This document shows positions 36,416-47,928 of a DNA stretch of 64,000 nucleotides, one piece after another. The notes under the pieces were generated by a model, which was given only the letters and a program-made list of their open reading frames with translations, was not told the origin of the DNA and searched no databases. The stretch is from positions 89,039,184 to 89,103,183 of the forward strand of contig CM037596.1 of the NCBI GenBank assembly GCA_021018995.1. Direction: 5' to 3'. Position numbers and translations under genes: made by a program. The stretch is from Chloranthus sessilifolius (lineage: Eukaryota > Streptophyta > Magnoliopsida > Chloranthales > Chloranthaceae). The first letter of the stretch is position 1, and each line of letters opens with the position of its first letter.

Positions 36416-38195
36416 TGTTAAGTAGTAAAAAATACTATTTTTCACCTCCTAACCTGACCTTTGGTGGACCCTTGAGCTAACTAATAAGATGTTTTATGTG
36501 TGTTTTGTAGATAAGCAATAAATTGTAGCTCAGTGCAGATATTCACTTAAAAGAGCCCAAGAAGCACTGTTCTACCCAACAGGAAAATGCCTGAGACCAA
36601 GTCTAGCTACAAGGAATAAAGATTGAACCTACTAAGGGGTTGTTGAGTGTTGAACAAAGGAAGAACAACACACCCAAGATGTGTGCCAACTGTGGAAGCA
36701 CAAAGCAGAGCTATCAAGATGTTCTGAGAGCAAGGAATGAAGCAGTTGAGAGGTTGTACATGTGCATAAGAAGTTGTCAAGAGGTACTGAGTTGAAAAGA
36801 TGAAGATTTCGAGAGATTCCAGCACCTACTGAGAGGTTGGAAGTACAGACGTGGATCCTGTCGGGAGGATACTTCAAGGTACAGATGAAGTCGAGAGGTT
36901 CCAGATACTTATCGCGAGGTTCAACTAAACCTGTCGAGCAGTGCAAGATAACCTATCGACAACTTACCTGAAGAAACGTTCATTCTCACGAGGATTGAGC
37001 CAACTTGTCGAGCACTTCACATTGTATAACCCATCGACAGGTTGAGTATAACCTGTCGAGAGGATGAGTTTGGAACTGGGTAGAACAAAGAAATAAGCCT
37101 TCAATCCTATCGACAAGTTCATATCAACCTCTCGAGATGTTCTCCCAAGCTGTCGACAGGATCTTCATTAACCTGTTGAGATATGTCCAAACCTATCGAG
37201 AGCTACTTCAATCATGTCGAGAAGTCTGCAAAGCTGTCGAAAGCTAATGCAACCTGTCGATGTGAATGTAAAGCAGATCCATAACCTATCGAGAGGATCC
37301 CTTGAACCTCTCGACACTCATTTTGGAAACTTCTCAGCGTGTTTCTTCAGCAACTGTCACTTCCAAAATTCTATGCATGAGTTCCAACTGGCATCTGTAG
37401 CATCTGTAATGGTTTTCTTATTCCAATCAAGATCAATAGATTGGAGTAATCGCGGGAATGAACTGTATCAAGTAGAAGGGCAGATCATAAACTTAGGACT
37501 GTATCCACCAGAAGGGCAGAGCTTAACCTCAAGATTGCCTTGATCTATTGGTGGAGATTGGATTCTTATACCTCACCTATGTCGGGAGAACCTGGGTAGA
37601 TCAATAGATTAGAGTAATCACGAGGATTAACTGTATTCAGTAGAAGGGCAGATCATAAGCTTAGGACTGTATCCAGTAAAAGGGCAGATCCTAATCTCAA
37701 GATTGTTTTGATCCATTGGTGGATTCGAGGGAACCTGGGAAGCTTGGAGCCAGAAAAGAGGATTATTGCAAATCAGTTCTCTGCATTGCCTTTGATTCCT
37801 TTGATTTTCAGTGAGAAACCAATATCCCTAGCTGTTGTTCTCACCCTTTTGAATTTTCATCTCTTCTATATCTCCCCTTATCTCTGTGTTTAATTAGATC
37901 AGGATCAATAGCATTTATCTTTCATAGTCTGTAGTTAAAGTGACCACACCATAAAGCCTCTCCTGTTTCCTGCTTTAGTTTAGTTTAAATTAGGATAGAG
38001 TGTCAGATCTATTATAGATCTGGAGATTTATCATCCTTTAGAACACATTTCCCTGTGGACATACCCTTACTTACCTATCAAAACTTGCTGGAACAGCCCT
38101 GATTCTTACAGGACTACCTGCTTGCCTGGATTAAACATTGCTGTAATTTGTGCAGTTAATCTACTATTTTAATTATATAATAATTGTGAGGTAGG
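36416..38195 (+). repeat. 3' LTR of the Athila-like element
   Basis: It begins TGTTAAGTAGT and pairs with 12428-14733. It ends in GAGGTAGG, where similarity to the other LTR stops. It holds the palindrome array (36729-37318) and is shorter than the 5' LTR. Differences from the 5' LTR are mostly transitions, as expected of an old methylated element. Confidence 0.82.
36729..37318. repeat. TCGA-centred near-palindrome array, Athila 3' LTR
   Basis: It is the counterpart of 12727-13276. Motifs include CCTGTCGAGAGGAT, CCTCTCGAGATG, CTGTCGACAGG and ACCTCTCGACAC, about 15 to 18 in all. Confidence 0.85.
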
Positions 38196-41151
38196 CGCAG
38201 AGTCCAGAACAGCCTACACAACACCAAACAAGCCAACACAAAATATGTCAGAACGAATAAGATGAAATAACCTTAGCTGAATAACACCAAACCAGAAACT
38301 ATACTTGACTCTCGGGACGTAGAGAGGCAGCAGTCTCCTCCCTCGTTTGAAGATCCTCGGCCACCTGATGCTGAAATATCACATAATGTTAGTAAATTGT
38401 CAAGAAAATGAAATAATAACACCCGACAAACTAATACAATTATACAAACGAGTCAAAAGATTGAATGAAACTTACCCAGGGCGCCAGCTCGGCCCGAAGC
38501 TGAGCCATCGCTGGATCCTCTCGACTAGAGGAAGCAACTGAAGATGGATCAAACGTTGGAACGGGACCCCCAACAGTAAGCTCAGCTCTCTACGTATAAC
38601 AATAAACACATCAGCTGGCAGGCTCACAACACTAACAATTAACAAAACCAAGTTCATATAGACACGCACCAATCGATCAATCTCAGATCGTAGGCTGGCC
38701 TCCACCTCTCGGTCGCCCTGCTACTGACTGCCTAGCAACCCAATCATCGCCACATGATTGGCGACCTCAGCCTCCCTCTCGGACTACCTAAAATAAAACA
38801 AGACACCACAACTATGTCAGAATCACTGGAAGACCAAGTCCACATAATACATAAACAGTTAGACCAATAAGTTAACTCACCAAGAGCCGTTGAGTCTCCG
38901 CTAGCCGAACCCCCAACTCATCCTTCGCTCCCCTAGCCTGAGCAACCGAGAGGGCTAAGGAGTGCAACATCTCCTCATCCGGACGAGGAGCACCCCCATC
39001 TATTCCATCACCCTATGGAGGGCATCTAACGCCCCCTGCACACTAGCTGTGAGATGGCCCTGCTCCAATGTGGCCAATCTCTCCCTCAATGCAGACGCCA
39101 ACTCCAGCCCGCCATTCACGAAAGAACCACTCCCATGGAAGGGACGTGTAAGAGGCGCCCACCACCCAATGCACTAAACCATCTCCTATACTCTCGGACA
39201 TCCGCCTCCTCACTCACCCCTGTCACCTTGGTCCCCCCAGCTTTGAAATCGGCCATCTGAAGTGCCATCTTCTCTGCAAAGTTTCAGCCAGGGGGGGCGG
39301 TAATCCTTTTCGCCACCCTGTGGCAAATCTCCGGAGGGACTCCCTGAGTGAGCCCGAGCTGCCACACCGCCCGAGATAGGTGGATCCTCTCCACCTTCTC
39401 AAAACAATGGAACCATATGTCCACGTTGAAGAAGGGCTGGCCAGACTGGATCACCGGCACACTTGCATCTTCCTCGGCCGCGTATGGCCTCCAAATCACC
39501 TGCAACCCAACAAGCAAGCCAACCCATCATTGAATCCTTAGAGCTTGAAAACTTAAAATGAAATAAAACAAAACTAACGCATAGTAGTATATACCTGCCC
39601 CGCATGCATGTCCTCAAAAAGACCCCGTGCAGTCTGAAGATCAGAAGACTAGCGATGACCCCTCAATGCTGCCCTCCACACATGCATCTACGAAAACGTG
39701 AACCTCACCTCCAATGGAACCCCTGGACGAAAAAAAGCAAAATGATCATACTCCCAAAACTAAAAAAAAACAACAAAAGAAATGTTGAATAGCTACTACG
39801 ATAAAAAAATAGAGACACCATGACACCAATTAACTAAAACTCACCTGGAGGAAGGGACGGAAACCTCTGATCGTCGCGATGCCCCATCCCCGACAATAAA
39901 ACTAGTCATAGATATGAGCCAATGTGGCCGCACCCCACGCATCCCTTAGTCGAAGAAGAAAATAGTATTGCACTGACAAAGTGCATCAAGAATGCTCGAA
40001 GCACTCTATCCACAGACAACCCCGACTCAACTACGGGCTCACGACCTGCTACCACCACGCACTGCGCCTCATAAGACGCCCTCACCTCTAAATGACGCCT
40101 CGGAGGGACGAAGCTACTAGCAAACATATCAAATAACCAAGTGACTCGAACTACACTTGGCCCTGATCCACTCGACCTATACGATACACCCAAAATCTCC
40201 TTGCACACAGCCAAGTACTCTCCTGCCATCCAGCCCGTGATCAACTCATCCTTAAAACGAAGATCAGTAATGCAGACCCAGTCCTCTGGAGTCGGCAATA
40301 CCATACCAACTAGAAAGACAAGCGTCTGATACTCCTCCCTCCACCTCTCCAAGATCGCCGCAATTAGACCACGATCGACCTGAAAGGGCTTTAACTCTTG
40401 GATCAGCCTAAAACTGAAAGACACCAACCGCGTTTGTTGAAACTCCAATAAGGTACGATACCAAGTGTGAGACTCAGTCCATGTCGAGCAGATAGCCAGC
40501 TGCGGAGGCTCCTATCGAATGAAAGGCAAGCAAAATAAAATAAGACTAACGCACACCTATGACGAAAGACAAGCAGACCTAAAGCTAAAAGCAAATAAGG
40601 CATATTAAAACACATAATAATAATTCATAACAAACACGCAAAACATTATAAGAACAGCAAAATAGAAACGTGACCTATCTCTAGAAGCAGTCATGATGCA
40701 TGAGTGAGCACACAGTCAATGATCACTGTAGGTTCGACGTAAATTAAAAAGGGTCAAGATCCAAATAAGTCTATGTCATAAACTGAATGCCTAGAAAATG
40801 AAGGAACTCTTGCTCACGGGTATTCACCCAGCCTCGAGGGAAGAAATCCTCCAGTGGGAAGTGTCTGCGATCTCGACGCTCCTCACCCTGGTGCTCCTCA
40901 GCCTCATCCTCAACTCTCTCACCCTCAACCCTCTCACCCTCCTCCTCAGTTACACCCTGCTCAATCTTGAGTACCTCCTCCCTGACCCCCACCTGGTCAC
41001 CCTTTGGTAGTTCCTCTCTAATTATCTCCCCAACGTCCTCCTCCATGACAACAACATCGGTCTGAGCCTCACAGGTCTCACCTATCTTCCCCATCATCCT
41101 CTCCAACTCAGAGACAGTAAGATCGTGCCTACCAATACCCTCACCCTCCAT
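38196..41151 (-). pseudogene. Antisense plant-mobile-domain (PMD, MAIN-like) gene carried by the Tat-like element, 5' and PMD part
   Basis: The gene reads against the element. An ATG at 41151 opens a Glu-rich N-terminal block (to about 40771). An exon-like block at 39845-40511 has consensus borders (acceptor side TAG, donor GTGAGT). It carries the PMD core: PFQVDRGLIAAILERWREEY, GMVLPTPEDWV, then a Trp/Cys-containing ending near CKEILGVSY. A 129-base block (39595-39723, borders CAG and GTATAT) and a block at about 39284-39499 (VIWRPYAAEED, RAVWQLGLTQGVP) match the usual PMD continuation with W-x-P-Y and Q-x-G-L-x-Q-x-x-P. PMD proteins such as MAIN and MAIL1 act in the nucleus on gene expression and silencing, and PMD genes are known inside Mutator-like and Ty3/gypsy elements. 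The retained introns show that the gene was captured as DNA or kept by its antisense direction. It is interrupted by the Athila element and continues at 11690-12427. It shows decay. A host gene trapped by insertions is less likely but possible. Confidence 0.72.
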
Positions 41152-41339
41152 TCCAGAAGAAAGAGTTTAAAAAATTGAAGAGAATGAAAGAAACAATGCC
41201 TAAAATGGATGGCCAGATCGCGAGATATCACGAAAATATGAAAACTAAAGCGCAAAGAAACAAACAAATAAAGAATCAAAGACCAAAATGGATAGCATGG
41301 AAGAAATGAAAAGTTTTTGAACTAGTTATAGGACACGGC

Positions 41340-41700
41340 TAAATCACGCGCGTAAACTCACATGCTCACCACTGTCCCCGCACTTAATTTAGATCAAACA
41401 ACCAGTCATGAGCACGCAAACGAATCATCTCCCACTCGAACTAACTCGATCGCCTGGTTTCCGCAACCTACTAAGCGCGTAATCACTTTAAGCGACCAAA
41501 CCGGCGCGCGCGAATGCCAATAGTCACCCCCTCAGTGACCGGCCACCGCCCTAATCCTGTGCCCCATGCCGTGCATTTAACTCGGTTAAACGATTGGACA
41601 TTGGTGCATAATGACCTTTCGATCCTCTGAAATGCACGCTCCCATTCCGGCACGCAATTTGTTTATGCGCCCAGAGTGAAGCGCGTAATTCCCCAAAAAC
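41340..41700. promoter_or_regulatory. GCGCAATT-like motif cluster near the antisense PMD gene start
   Basis: Six or so motifs occur (AAGCGCGTAATCAC, GGTGCATAATGACC, GGCACGCAATTTG, AAGCGCGTAATTCC, CGCACTTAATTTA, CGCGCGTAAACT) within 550 bases of the PMD gene ATG at 41151. They are the same type as in the Tat LTR at 1030-1420, but the intervening text is different. Confidence 0.5.
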
Positions 41701-43559
41701 ACAAAAAATATGTGCCCAGAACAACAAGTTCACAGGCCAAAATTCAGAGACTTTCGACACTAATTACCGACCTAAACTCCGCCTTGGTTAAGACCAATCC
41801 AAAAGCACTCCTGACCTAAAAAAAAATATATATACACTCCAGACTAAACTAAAAAAAAAATGCCCCCCAACATCAGTTATACACTTCAACTAAGACCGAA
41901 CTAAACTAAAAAGAATGATGAAAAAAAAATACCCCCCATCACTTACACACTTGATCTTAGACTAAACTAAACTAAACTGAAAATGCTCCAAACATACCCC
42001 AGATTCCAAATAAGATAAACCCAATCGAACCAAACTCGAAGAAAGATTAAATAAGAAAAACATCACACCCAAAACAAGTTAAATAAGTTGCAAGATAAAT
42101 CAAACCAAAAATTTACTACATAACCACAAGAGGAATTTAGAAATGCAACTGCTTCATAAATGGATAAAATAATTACAAAACACACCGAGGGCATAACCTC
42201 TGAATACACAACTTAAAACAAGATATTTAAATCCGCACGCTCAGGCAATGCCCGAATTTGGATTTATTCAGTAAACCACTTCGAGTTGGGTTGATAGCAC
42301 TAACCCTGGTATCACCTCGCATTCCAATCCTGTCCATTCCCAATAATCCTTAATAATCTCAACTCTTCAGGTTCAATACCCGGGATACAAAACAAAAAGA
42401 AGAAAAGACATCAACAAAGAATGCCCAAAAATCACAAAAAAAATGCCCCAAAACTTCTAAAATCTTAAGCTTGAAAGAAATTCAAAACCAAAAAAATAAA
42501 GCCTTTGGCTCACACTTATAAGCTATACCTCCTAAACCACCATGTGAAAAGTGTCACACCTTTAAACCCTTCCAATCTAATTAAATTCAAGCCAAACATA
42601 TACCCCCCTTTGAAAAAACCAGAATCCATGACAAGCTTAGATAAATCAATAGGAGTAAAACACCCAACAACCATCTAGAACTCTTTGAAAATTCACACAC
42701 TCCTAACAAATGTCATCTCAAATTAAATAAAAGGACTAAAAAAAAAACCCTAAACCTTAAACAAAAAAACAAATAATAACTCTCTAAGGTAAGACCCTGA
42801 CTTGTGTGAACCACGGGACTAAAAAAAATGGCCCTAACAAACCCATCAGAACCAAGTGAACTCTCTAAACAAAACTCAATAAAGCGAACTAATCTCAGGA
42901 CAAACCCTGAATAAATTCATAATGAATCCCGAAACTCTAAGCTAAGTCAAATCCTAAATGAGTCAAACAAATCAGATAGATTAATCCATTAAACAAGTTA
43001 AAACAAATAAATAAACACAATCAGCAAAAACATCCCTTTATTTATAACCAAAATTCTTTACATGTATTATCGGAGGCATACCTCCTGAACTTACAACCCA
43101 AAATGAAAACCTATAACCTAACTTACAGCCCAAAATGAAAACTAAAAACCCAAAATCAACACAAAGCGAGGAGCAGAGTGTCCAATCGGAGGCTTCAGGA
43201 AGGATTGGTTGGGTAATACATCCCTCCACTTGTAACACCTTCTCTTCCGCCATCTTCATCTCCTCCGCTACCGCCTCCTCAACACTGCCTTCACTGCTCC
43301 CTAAACGGGATCGATGTGAAGACTAGTGCCCTCATTCCCAATACCACTGATTCCCAGAATAATGTCGCCCCCGAGCATAACCTTAGGGCGAAGATCACGT
43401 GAAATCACGTACACAGGAAGAAACGACATCCCAATCGGACGGTTAGATCATCCGATATTGCTAAAATACAAATTTTAAAATACAAAATGTTCAAAAAAAG
43501 TAAAACTCGAGACTAAACCAGAAAATGAGAAACAAATGAAGGCTCCCACACTTATATAG

Positions 43560-43910
43560 AGTACAGACTCAATCAAGCGCCCATACACGTGCGCTTAACT
43601 CAGTCACGTGCCATGCACATTGCGCACAATCCAAAACACGCGCTCCAACCCGAACGTGCAATGAAACCATCGCCCGCGACACTCCGATCATGAGCAATAA
43701 ATGAACTGTGTAACCCCATCAAACGAAGGCCTCACACCGTGCAATATGAAAAATCACCCGCGCAGTGACCTGGTGATGCCCCAATCATGCGTAAATGTTT
43801 GAACACACAACTCAATCACCCGCACACTCACACATGCACAAATAACCCTTCAAACCTACTATCGCACACTCAAAAGCAGGCGTGCAATCATATTGAGTGG
43901 CCAAAAATAG
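43560..43910. promoter_or_regulatory. Second GCGCAATT-like motif cluster
   Basis: Copies include GTGCGCTTAACTC, TGCGCACAATCC, CGTGCAATGAAAC, CGTGCAATATG, ATGCGTAAATG and GCGTGCAATCAT. The surrounding DNA has no gene. The cluster is the third of its kind in this element. Confidence 0.4.
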
Positions 43911-44059
43911 GTGAGCAATATCTGACTTTGAACAGAATCTACACCTTCACCTCTTTTCCACCACCCCATCTTGTTCAAAATTCCCCTGTCCCATCTCGTG
44001 GCCTCACACGCTGTTTAGAAAGAATGACACAACCGCTTACCCATCTCCCACCATGATCA

Positions 44060-44930
44060 CGCACATCCCATCGTAAAAAATCAATCATGCCACCACCCAT
44101 CCTCTCGTGAGAAGCCAAAGACAAAGGCAATCATAACGCAACCATAACATGATCGTACACAACCTAAGATCTGCCAAAGAAAGAAACAAGACACGCCTAT
44201 CGCACAAATATCCTACCGACATCCCATCACAAACAACGAAACATCCAGACACCACTGCCACACATTCATCAATATGTTCCCTCGTGATGCAACTATGACT
44301 CGATCTTTCCACAAATAGGCCCCATCGCGACACAACAATCTCATTTGGTCCTGCAACCCCAACACCGGGGCTCATTCCCAGTACACCCCCATAAAAGAAA
44401 AACCTAACCAGAGTCCCATCGCTAACTATGCTAAGCCAATATCCCATCGCAAACATCACTACTCGAAAATCTCAAACAACACCTGCCACACCATATGATG
44501 AAAAGGGAGAAAGCTCGATCATGTCTCATCGCTAAAAGCAAAGAGCCCTCTTCCTGAATTTCTCACTACTTAATGGTCGCCAGACACCATTACAACAGAA
44601 ATGCATGAAGATTCAGGGCTCCTCTCATATCCCATCGCATCCGACCAATGCCAAGTTCCAACACGAACATCCTGTCAGTGTCCCCACGTCCAACTAGAAC
44701 TCGTCCAGCACGCAGCTAGAGAAAGAAAAATTCCCCAAGTCCCATAGCGACATCACTTTCCCCAAGACATCACATCACATTGGCGACCGCCAAGCTCCTC
44801 CACAACGAACATAAGAAGAAAAGAGAAGAAATCTCCAAAGTCTCATAGCGACATCACGGCGACGGCCAGTTGGTCCCGCCACCAACTATACAGAAATCCC
44901 GACAACCCATCAGCCCCATCGCAGGCTACA
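44060..44930. repeat. Dispersed CCCATCGC motif cluster
   Basis: The octamer CCCATCGC or a one-base variant (CCCATCGT, CTCATCGC, CCCATAGC, CCCATCAC) occurs about ten times at irregular spacing of 40-120 bases, often followed by AAAC or GACA. It is too regular to ignore and too scattered for a simple tandem repeat. Confidence 0.55.
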
Positions 44931-45639
44931 CAGGTAAGTATCACCCTCAGGTAAATATCACCCTCTCTTTTACTCGATATTTCTTAAAAAATATAATTAG
45001 CTATGATTAACTGTAAAATGTTTTCAAAATCGGTCTCTCTCGACTCGTGAATCACTGTAGTCCTCCCATAGGAGACAATTATCAGTATTCGCCGAAAAGG
45101 TTAGATGGAGTATCTGGCATGCCAAGTGTTGTCTTGACAACCACACAAACGGTTAGGTCCACAAATCCCGTACCGGTGGATCTGCTCAGCGACATCTCGA
45201 AAACCATATTTTCTGAAGATTTACAACAGAATTGATCTTAAGTTAAAAATCCCAAAATTTCAAAGCCCCCTTACTTACTTCTAAAAAAAAAAAATCACTT
45301 TTACCTCCAAAATAAAATAAAAATAAAAATAAAAAAAGGAAACCAAATAATAATAACAAAAAGACCTTTTACTTACCAAAATTTACCTACTAAAATTTAT
45401 TTCAATTACCAGCCTAAATCGGCCATTCCCCTGGGAAACTGAGCAACAAGTATATTTAATCTAAGAACTTACAAATGCCTATTGGAAAAGGAACGCCTAA
45501 TACGCATTGGTGTGAGCAATGACGTGCCTGGTCTGACATAACTTGCAAAGCCTTCGACATTATATTACATTGTATTATCGGTCCCTGGAGCTTATGGACA
45601 TTTATATGACGCCCCCCGGTACCTCAACTGCTTCATACC

Positions 45640-45890
45640 CCTTTGTTTGACTGCCCCTTGCAGCAGGTCGCGACATGCGGCGGGATGTCCCTTACACCCA
45701 CAGATTAGGATATGGTGATTCTCCTTTCCATTTGACTATCACTCGCAGCAGGTCATGCCATGTGACGGGATGCCCCTTGCACCCACAAAATAGGATATGC
45801 TGACTTCCCCGGTCGACTGTCTATGACAGCGGGTCATGATACGCGACGGGATCGCCCTTGGGCATCCATGGCATAGAACATGCCTTTCGA
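45640..45890. repeat. Tandem repeat, about 3 units of 80-90 bp, before the Tat 3' LTR
   Basis: The unit has the form GCAGCAGGTCRYGMCATGYGRCGGGATG, followed by CCCTTGCACCCACA and ATAGGATATG. It occurs three times with moderate divergence, the last copy being the least similar. No gene lies between 45240 and 46080. Confidence 0.75.
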
Positions 45891-46067
45891 CAACTACTAC
45901 TGGGCCCCCGAATGCTTTATTTTAGCTTATACTGATAGATAAGAAAGCCAAGCATGTCATGTTAGCATCCCTAATTTACAATTGTGATTTTCCAAGAGAA
46001 ACGAGAAGACACCTCGAATGGGGGGTGTTTACTTCTTCAATGCATTCTAACTTTGCAAGAGTGCCCC

Positions 46068-46080
46068 GAAGAGGGGCATT
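46068..46080 (+). other. Polypurine tract of the Tat-like element
   Basis: GAAGAGGGGCATT directly precedes TGTAGACACC. This is a typical Tat-type polypurine tract and supports 46081 as the start of a 3' LTR rather than a solo LTR. Confidence 0.8.
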
Positions 46081-46600
46081 TGTAGACACCCTCATTTTGC
46101 CCTCTCGAAATATACAAATCTGTTTGGTCAACCTCCTTTGACCTCCCAACCCCAATGTGGGACTATATACTGAAACAATAGTATATGACTGGACACAGGC
46201 TGAAATAATAGCTCTGTGACTCAAATCCCAACGTAGGGAGACTATATATTGAAATAATAGTATATAGTCAGAATGCAGAGTGAAACAATAGTCTTGTATT
46301 TTAGGCCCTATGACCTTAAGTGGGAACCATGCACTGAACTAATAATACATGGCTAGACACAGGCTGAAATAATAGCTTTGTGGCTTAGGTCCCAACGTAG
46401 AGAAACTATATACTGAAAAAATAGTATATAGTTGAAATGCAGACTGAAACAATAGTCTGACATTTCAAATCCCCTAACCTTAACATAGGGACCATATACT
46501 GAAATAATAGTAAATGGCTGAACACAAGCTGAAATAATAGCTCTGTGGCTCAAATCCCAACGTAGGGAGACTATATACTAATTCAATAGTATATAGTCGG
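46081..46600 (+). repeat. 3' LTR of the Tat-like element, first 520 bases only
   Basis: It matches 452-970 (TGTAGACACCCTCATTTTGC, then the hairpin array). It stops abruptly at AGTATATAGTCGG where a Tekay-2 LTR begins. The missing remainder is not found after the Tekay-2 array. Confidence 0.9.
46160..46600 (+). repeat. Hairpin array in the Tat-like 3' LTR
   Basis: It has the same four-stem cycle and constant loop as 531-1010. Examples are 46240-46269 (11-base arms, loop GAAATAAT) and 46404-46433 (11-base arms, loop GAAAAAAT). In the latter the end pair has changed from G:C to A:T on both sides. Confidence 0.9.
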
Positions 46601-46923
46601 TGTTATGATATGAATTTTATGACTTTAATACACCTAAAATATGTGTATGTGCTTAATATAGTATTTCCCGCATGTCGTGACTTTTTAAAAGGTTTTAACT
46701 AAAAATACATGTTTTGGTTTTCCAAGCTTTTTTATTTATTTTTGTTATTTATGGACACAAGTTATGGGATAGCCTACTGGTTAAATGCTTTAAGTTCTAG
46801 ATAAGAGATCAAGGGATCAAACCTTGTTATGTGTGTTCTAAACCTCTATTTTTGACCTTGAGGTAAAAGCCCATACACTCTTTCTTACTGTGTTAGCTTA
46901 ACACCGGATAATCTCCAAAATGT

Positions 46924-46931
46924 TATAAATA
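46924..46931 (+). promoter_or_regulatory. TATA box of Tekay-2 LTR A
   Basis: TATAAATA lies about 325 bases into the LTR. It recurs at 52069-52076 in LTR B and 58017-58024 in LTR C. If it is the true TATA box, the palindrome and hairpin arrays further on lie in R/U5, at the 5' end of element RNA. Confidence 0.6.
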
Positions 46932-47380
46932 AGTGTCTTACGGAGAACCCTAAATTTTAATCTCATTTAGAGCTCTTAAGAATAGAGTCGTCAGAAACCC
47001 TAGAGACCTTAGAGAAGAAATTCTAGATCTACCTTTCTAGAATCTTTCTTTTGAAAGATCGGCGAGACATTGGCGTATATTCTTAAGTGACTTTCACCTC
47101 CTGCTAGAATCATTATCCTTGTTGGGATCTTAATCTAATCGTGGTGGTATGATCGATCTAGGTATGGAGAAATCATGCTTTCTATTGAACTTAAAATATT
47201 AACTTTTAAATAGATTTTTATGTAAATTAGTGAGTTTATTTCATGAATAATGGATGGATGATTAAATAAAAGCATGTTATGATTGGTGATCCTTAATGTT
47301 GATAAATTTAATTAAAAAGAAGACGGTTGAAATCCCACCATATAATTTGATGCATTTTGATGTGTGCTCAAAGAATTATG

Positions 47381-47663
47381 TCAATCGATTGAGAAATCAA
47401 TAGATTGAGTCGGACTCAATTGATTGAGACTGGGCACAGAATTATATCAATTGATTGACAATTGGATGTCAATCGAATGAGGGTGAATATTAAATGGTAA
47501 CAGACAAAATCCCAATGGATTGAGTAAAACCCAATAAATTGAGCATGAGCATGGATTTATGTCAATGGATTGAGAAATCAATCCATTGAGCATGAATAGT
47601 ATTCAATGGATTGAGCTAAAATCAATAGATTGAGCCTAAACATGAACTCAATAGATTGAGTGA
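47381..47663. repeat. TCAATNGATTGA palindrome array, LTR A
   Basis: About twelve copies of TCAATCGATTGA, TCAATGGATTGA, TCAATAGATTGA or near variants occur in 280 bases. The flanking arms TCAAT and ATTGA are fixed and the middle base varies. Confidence 0.9.
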
Positions 47664-47928
47664 GAATAGTTAAGTTCTATATTCAGTTCTTCTCATAACA
47701 ATGTCATTAAATGTCAATCTTTATGCACTATGATCGTATGATATGCACTGTAATATTTATGCACCATGATTGTTTACACTTTAATATTTATGTACCATGA
47801 TTAAATTCACTTAAATGCTTATGTATTATGATATCACTCTCAAGCACTTTATATATTCTATAATGATCTATATAATACACAATCAAGACACGTAAAACAG
47901 GATGAAATGTCAAGCCATGATCAACGAG

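Larger units (their letters stand above)
12428..38195 (+). mobile_element. Athila-like Ty3/gypsy retrotransposon, inserted in the Tat 3' region, broken
   Basis: LTRs lie at 12428-14733 and 36416-38195. Internal parts are an Asp-tRNA-type primer site, gag, protease and a downstream extra ORF of the Athila 'env-like' class, then a polypurine tract. No RT, RNase H or integrase is recognisable, so this copy would depend on other elements. A Tekay-like element is inserted in gag. The LTRs differ at roughly 1 base in 10-15 by eye, suggesting several million years. The flanks do not show a clean 5-bp target duplication. Several breaks are present. Confidence 0.85.
41152..45239. promoter_or_regulatory. 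Non-coding Tat 3' region upstream of the antisense PMD gene
   Basis: No coherent protein gene is seen in about 4 kb. GCGCAATT-like motifs cluster at 41340-41700 and again at 43560-43910. A CCCATCGC-type motif recurs about ten times at 44060-44930. A-rich runs fill 41810-43030. On the minus strand this is upstream of the PMD gene start and would contain its promoter. Confidence 0.45.
452..46600 (+). mobile_element. Tat/Ogre-like Ty3/gypsy retrotransposon, outermost of a nest, broken
   Basis: Matching LTR starts occur at 452 and 46081 (TAGACACCC..CATTTTGCCCTCTC). Between them, on the plus strand, lie gag, RT, RNase H, an archaeal-type second RNase H and integrase, the order typical of the Tat clade (Ogre, Retand, Grande). 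The long 3' region carries an antisense PMD gene. An Athila-like element of about 25.8 kb is inserted in that 3' region, and the 3' LTR is cut off by a Tekay-like LTR at 46601. The two LTR starts differ at roughly 7% of sites by eye, suggesting an age of several million years. The coding region has many breaks, probably more than 20. A target duplication cannot be tested because the right end is missing. It remains possible that the 3' LTR belongs to a second copy. Confidence 0.82.
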
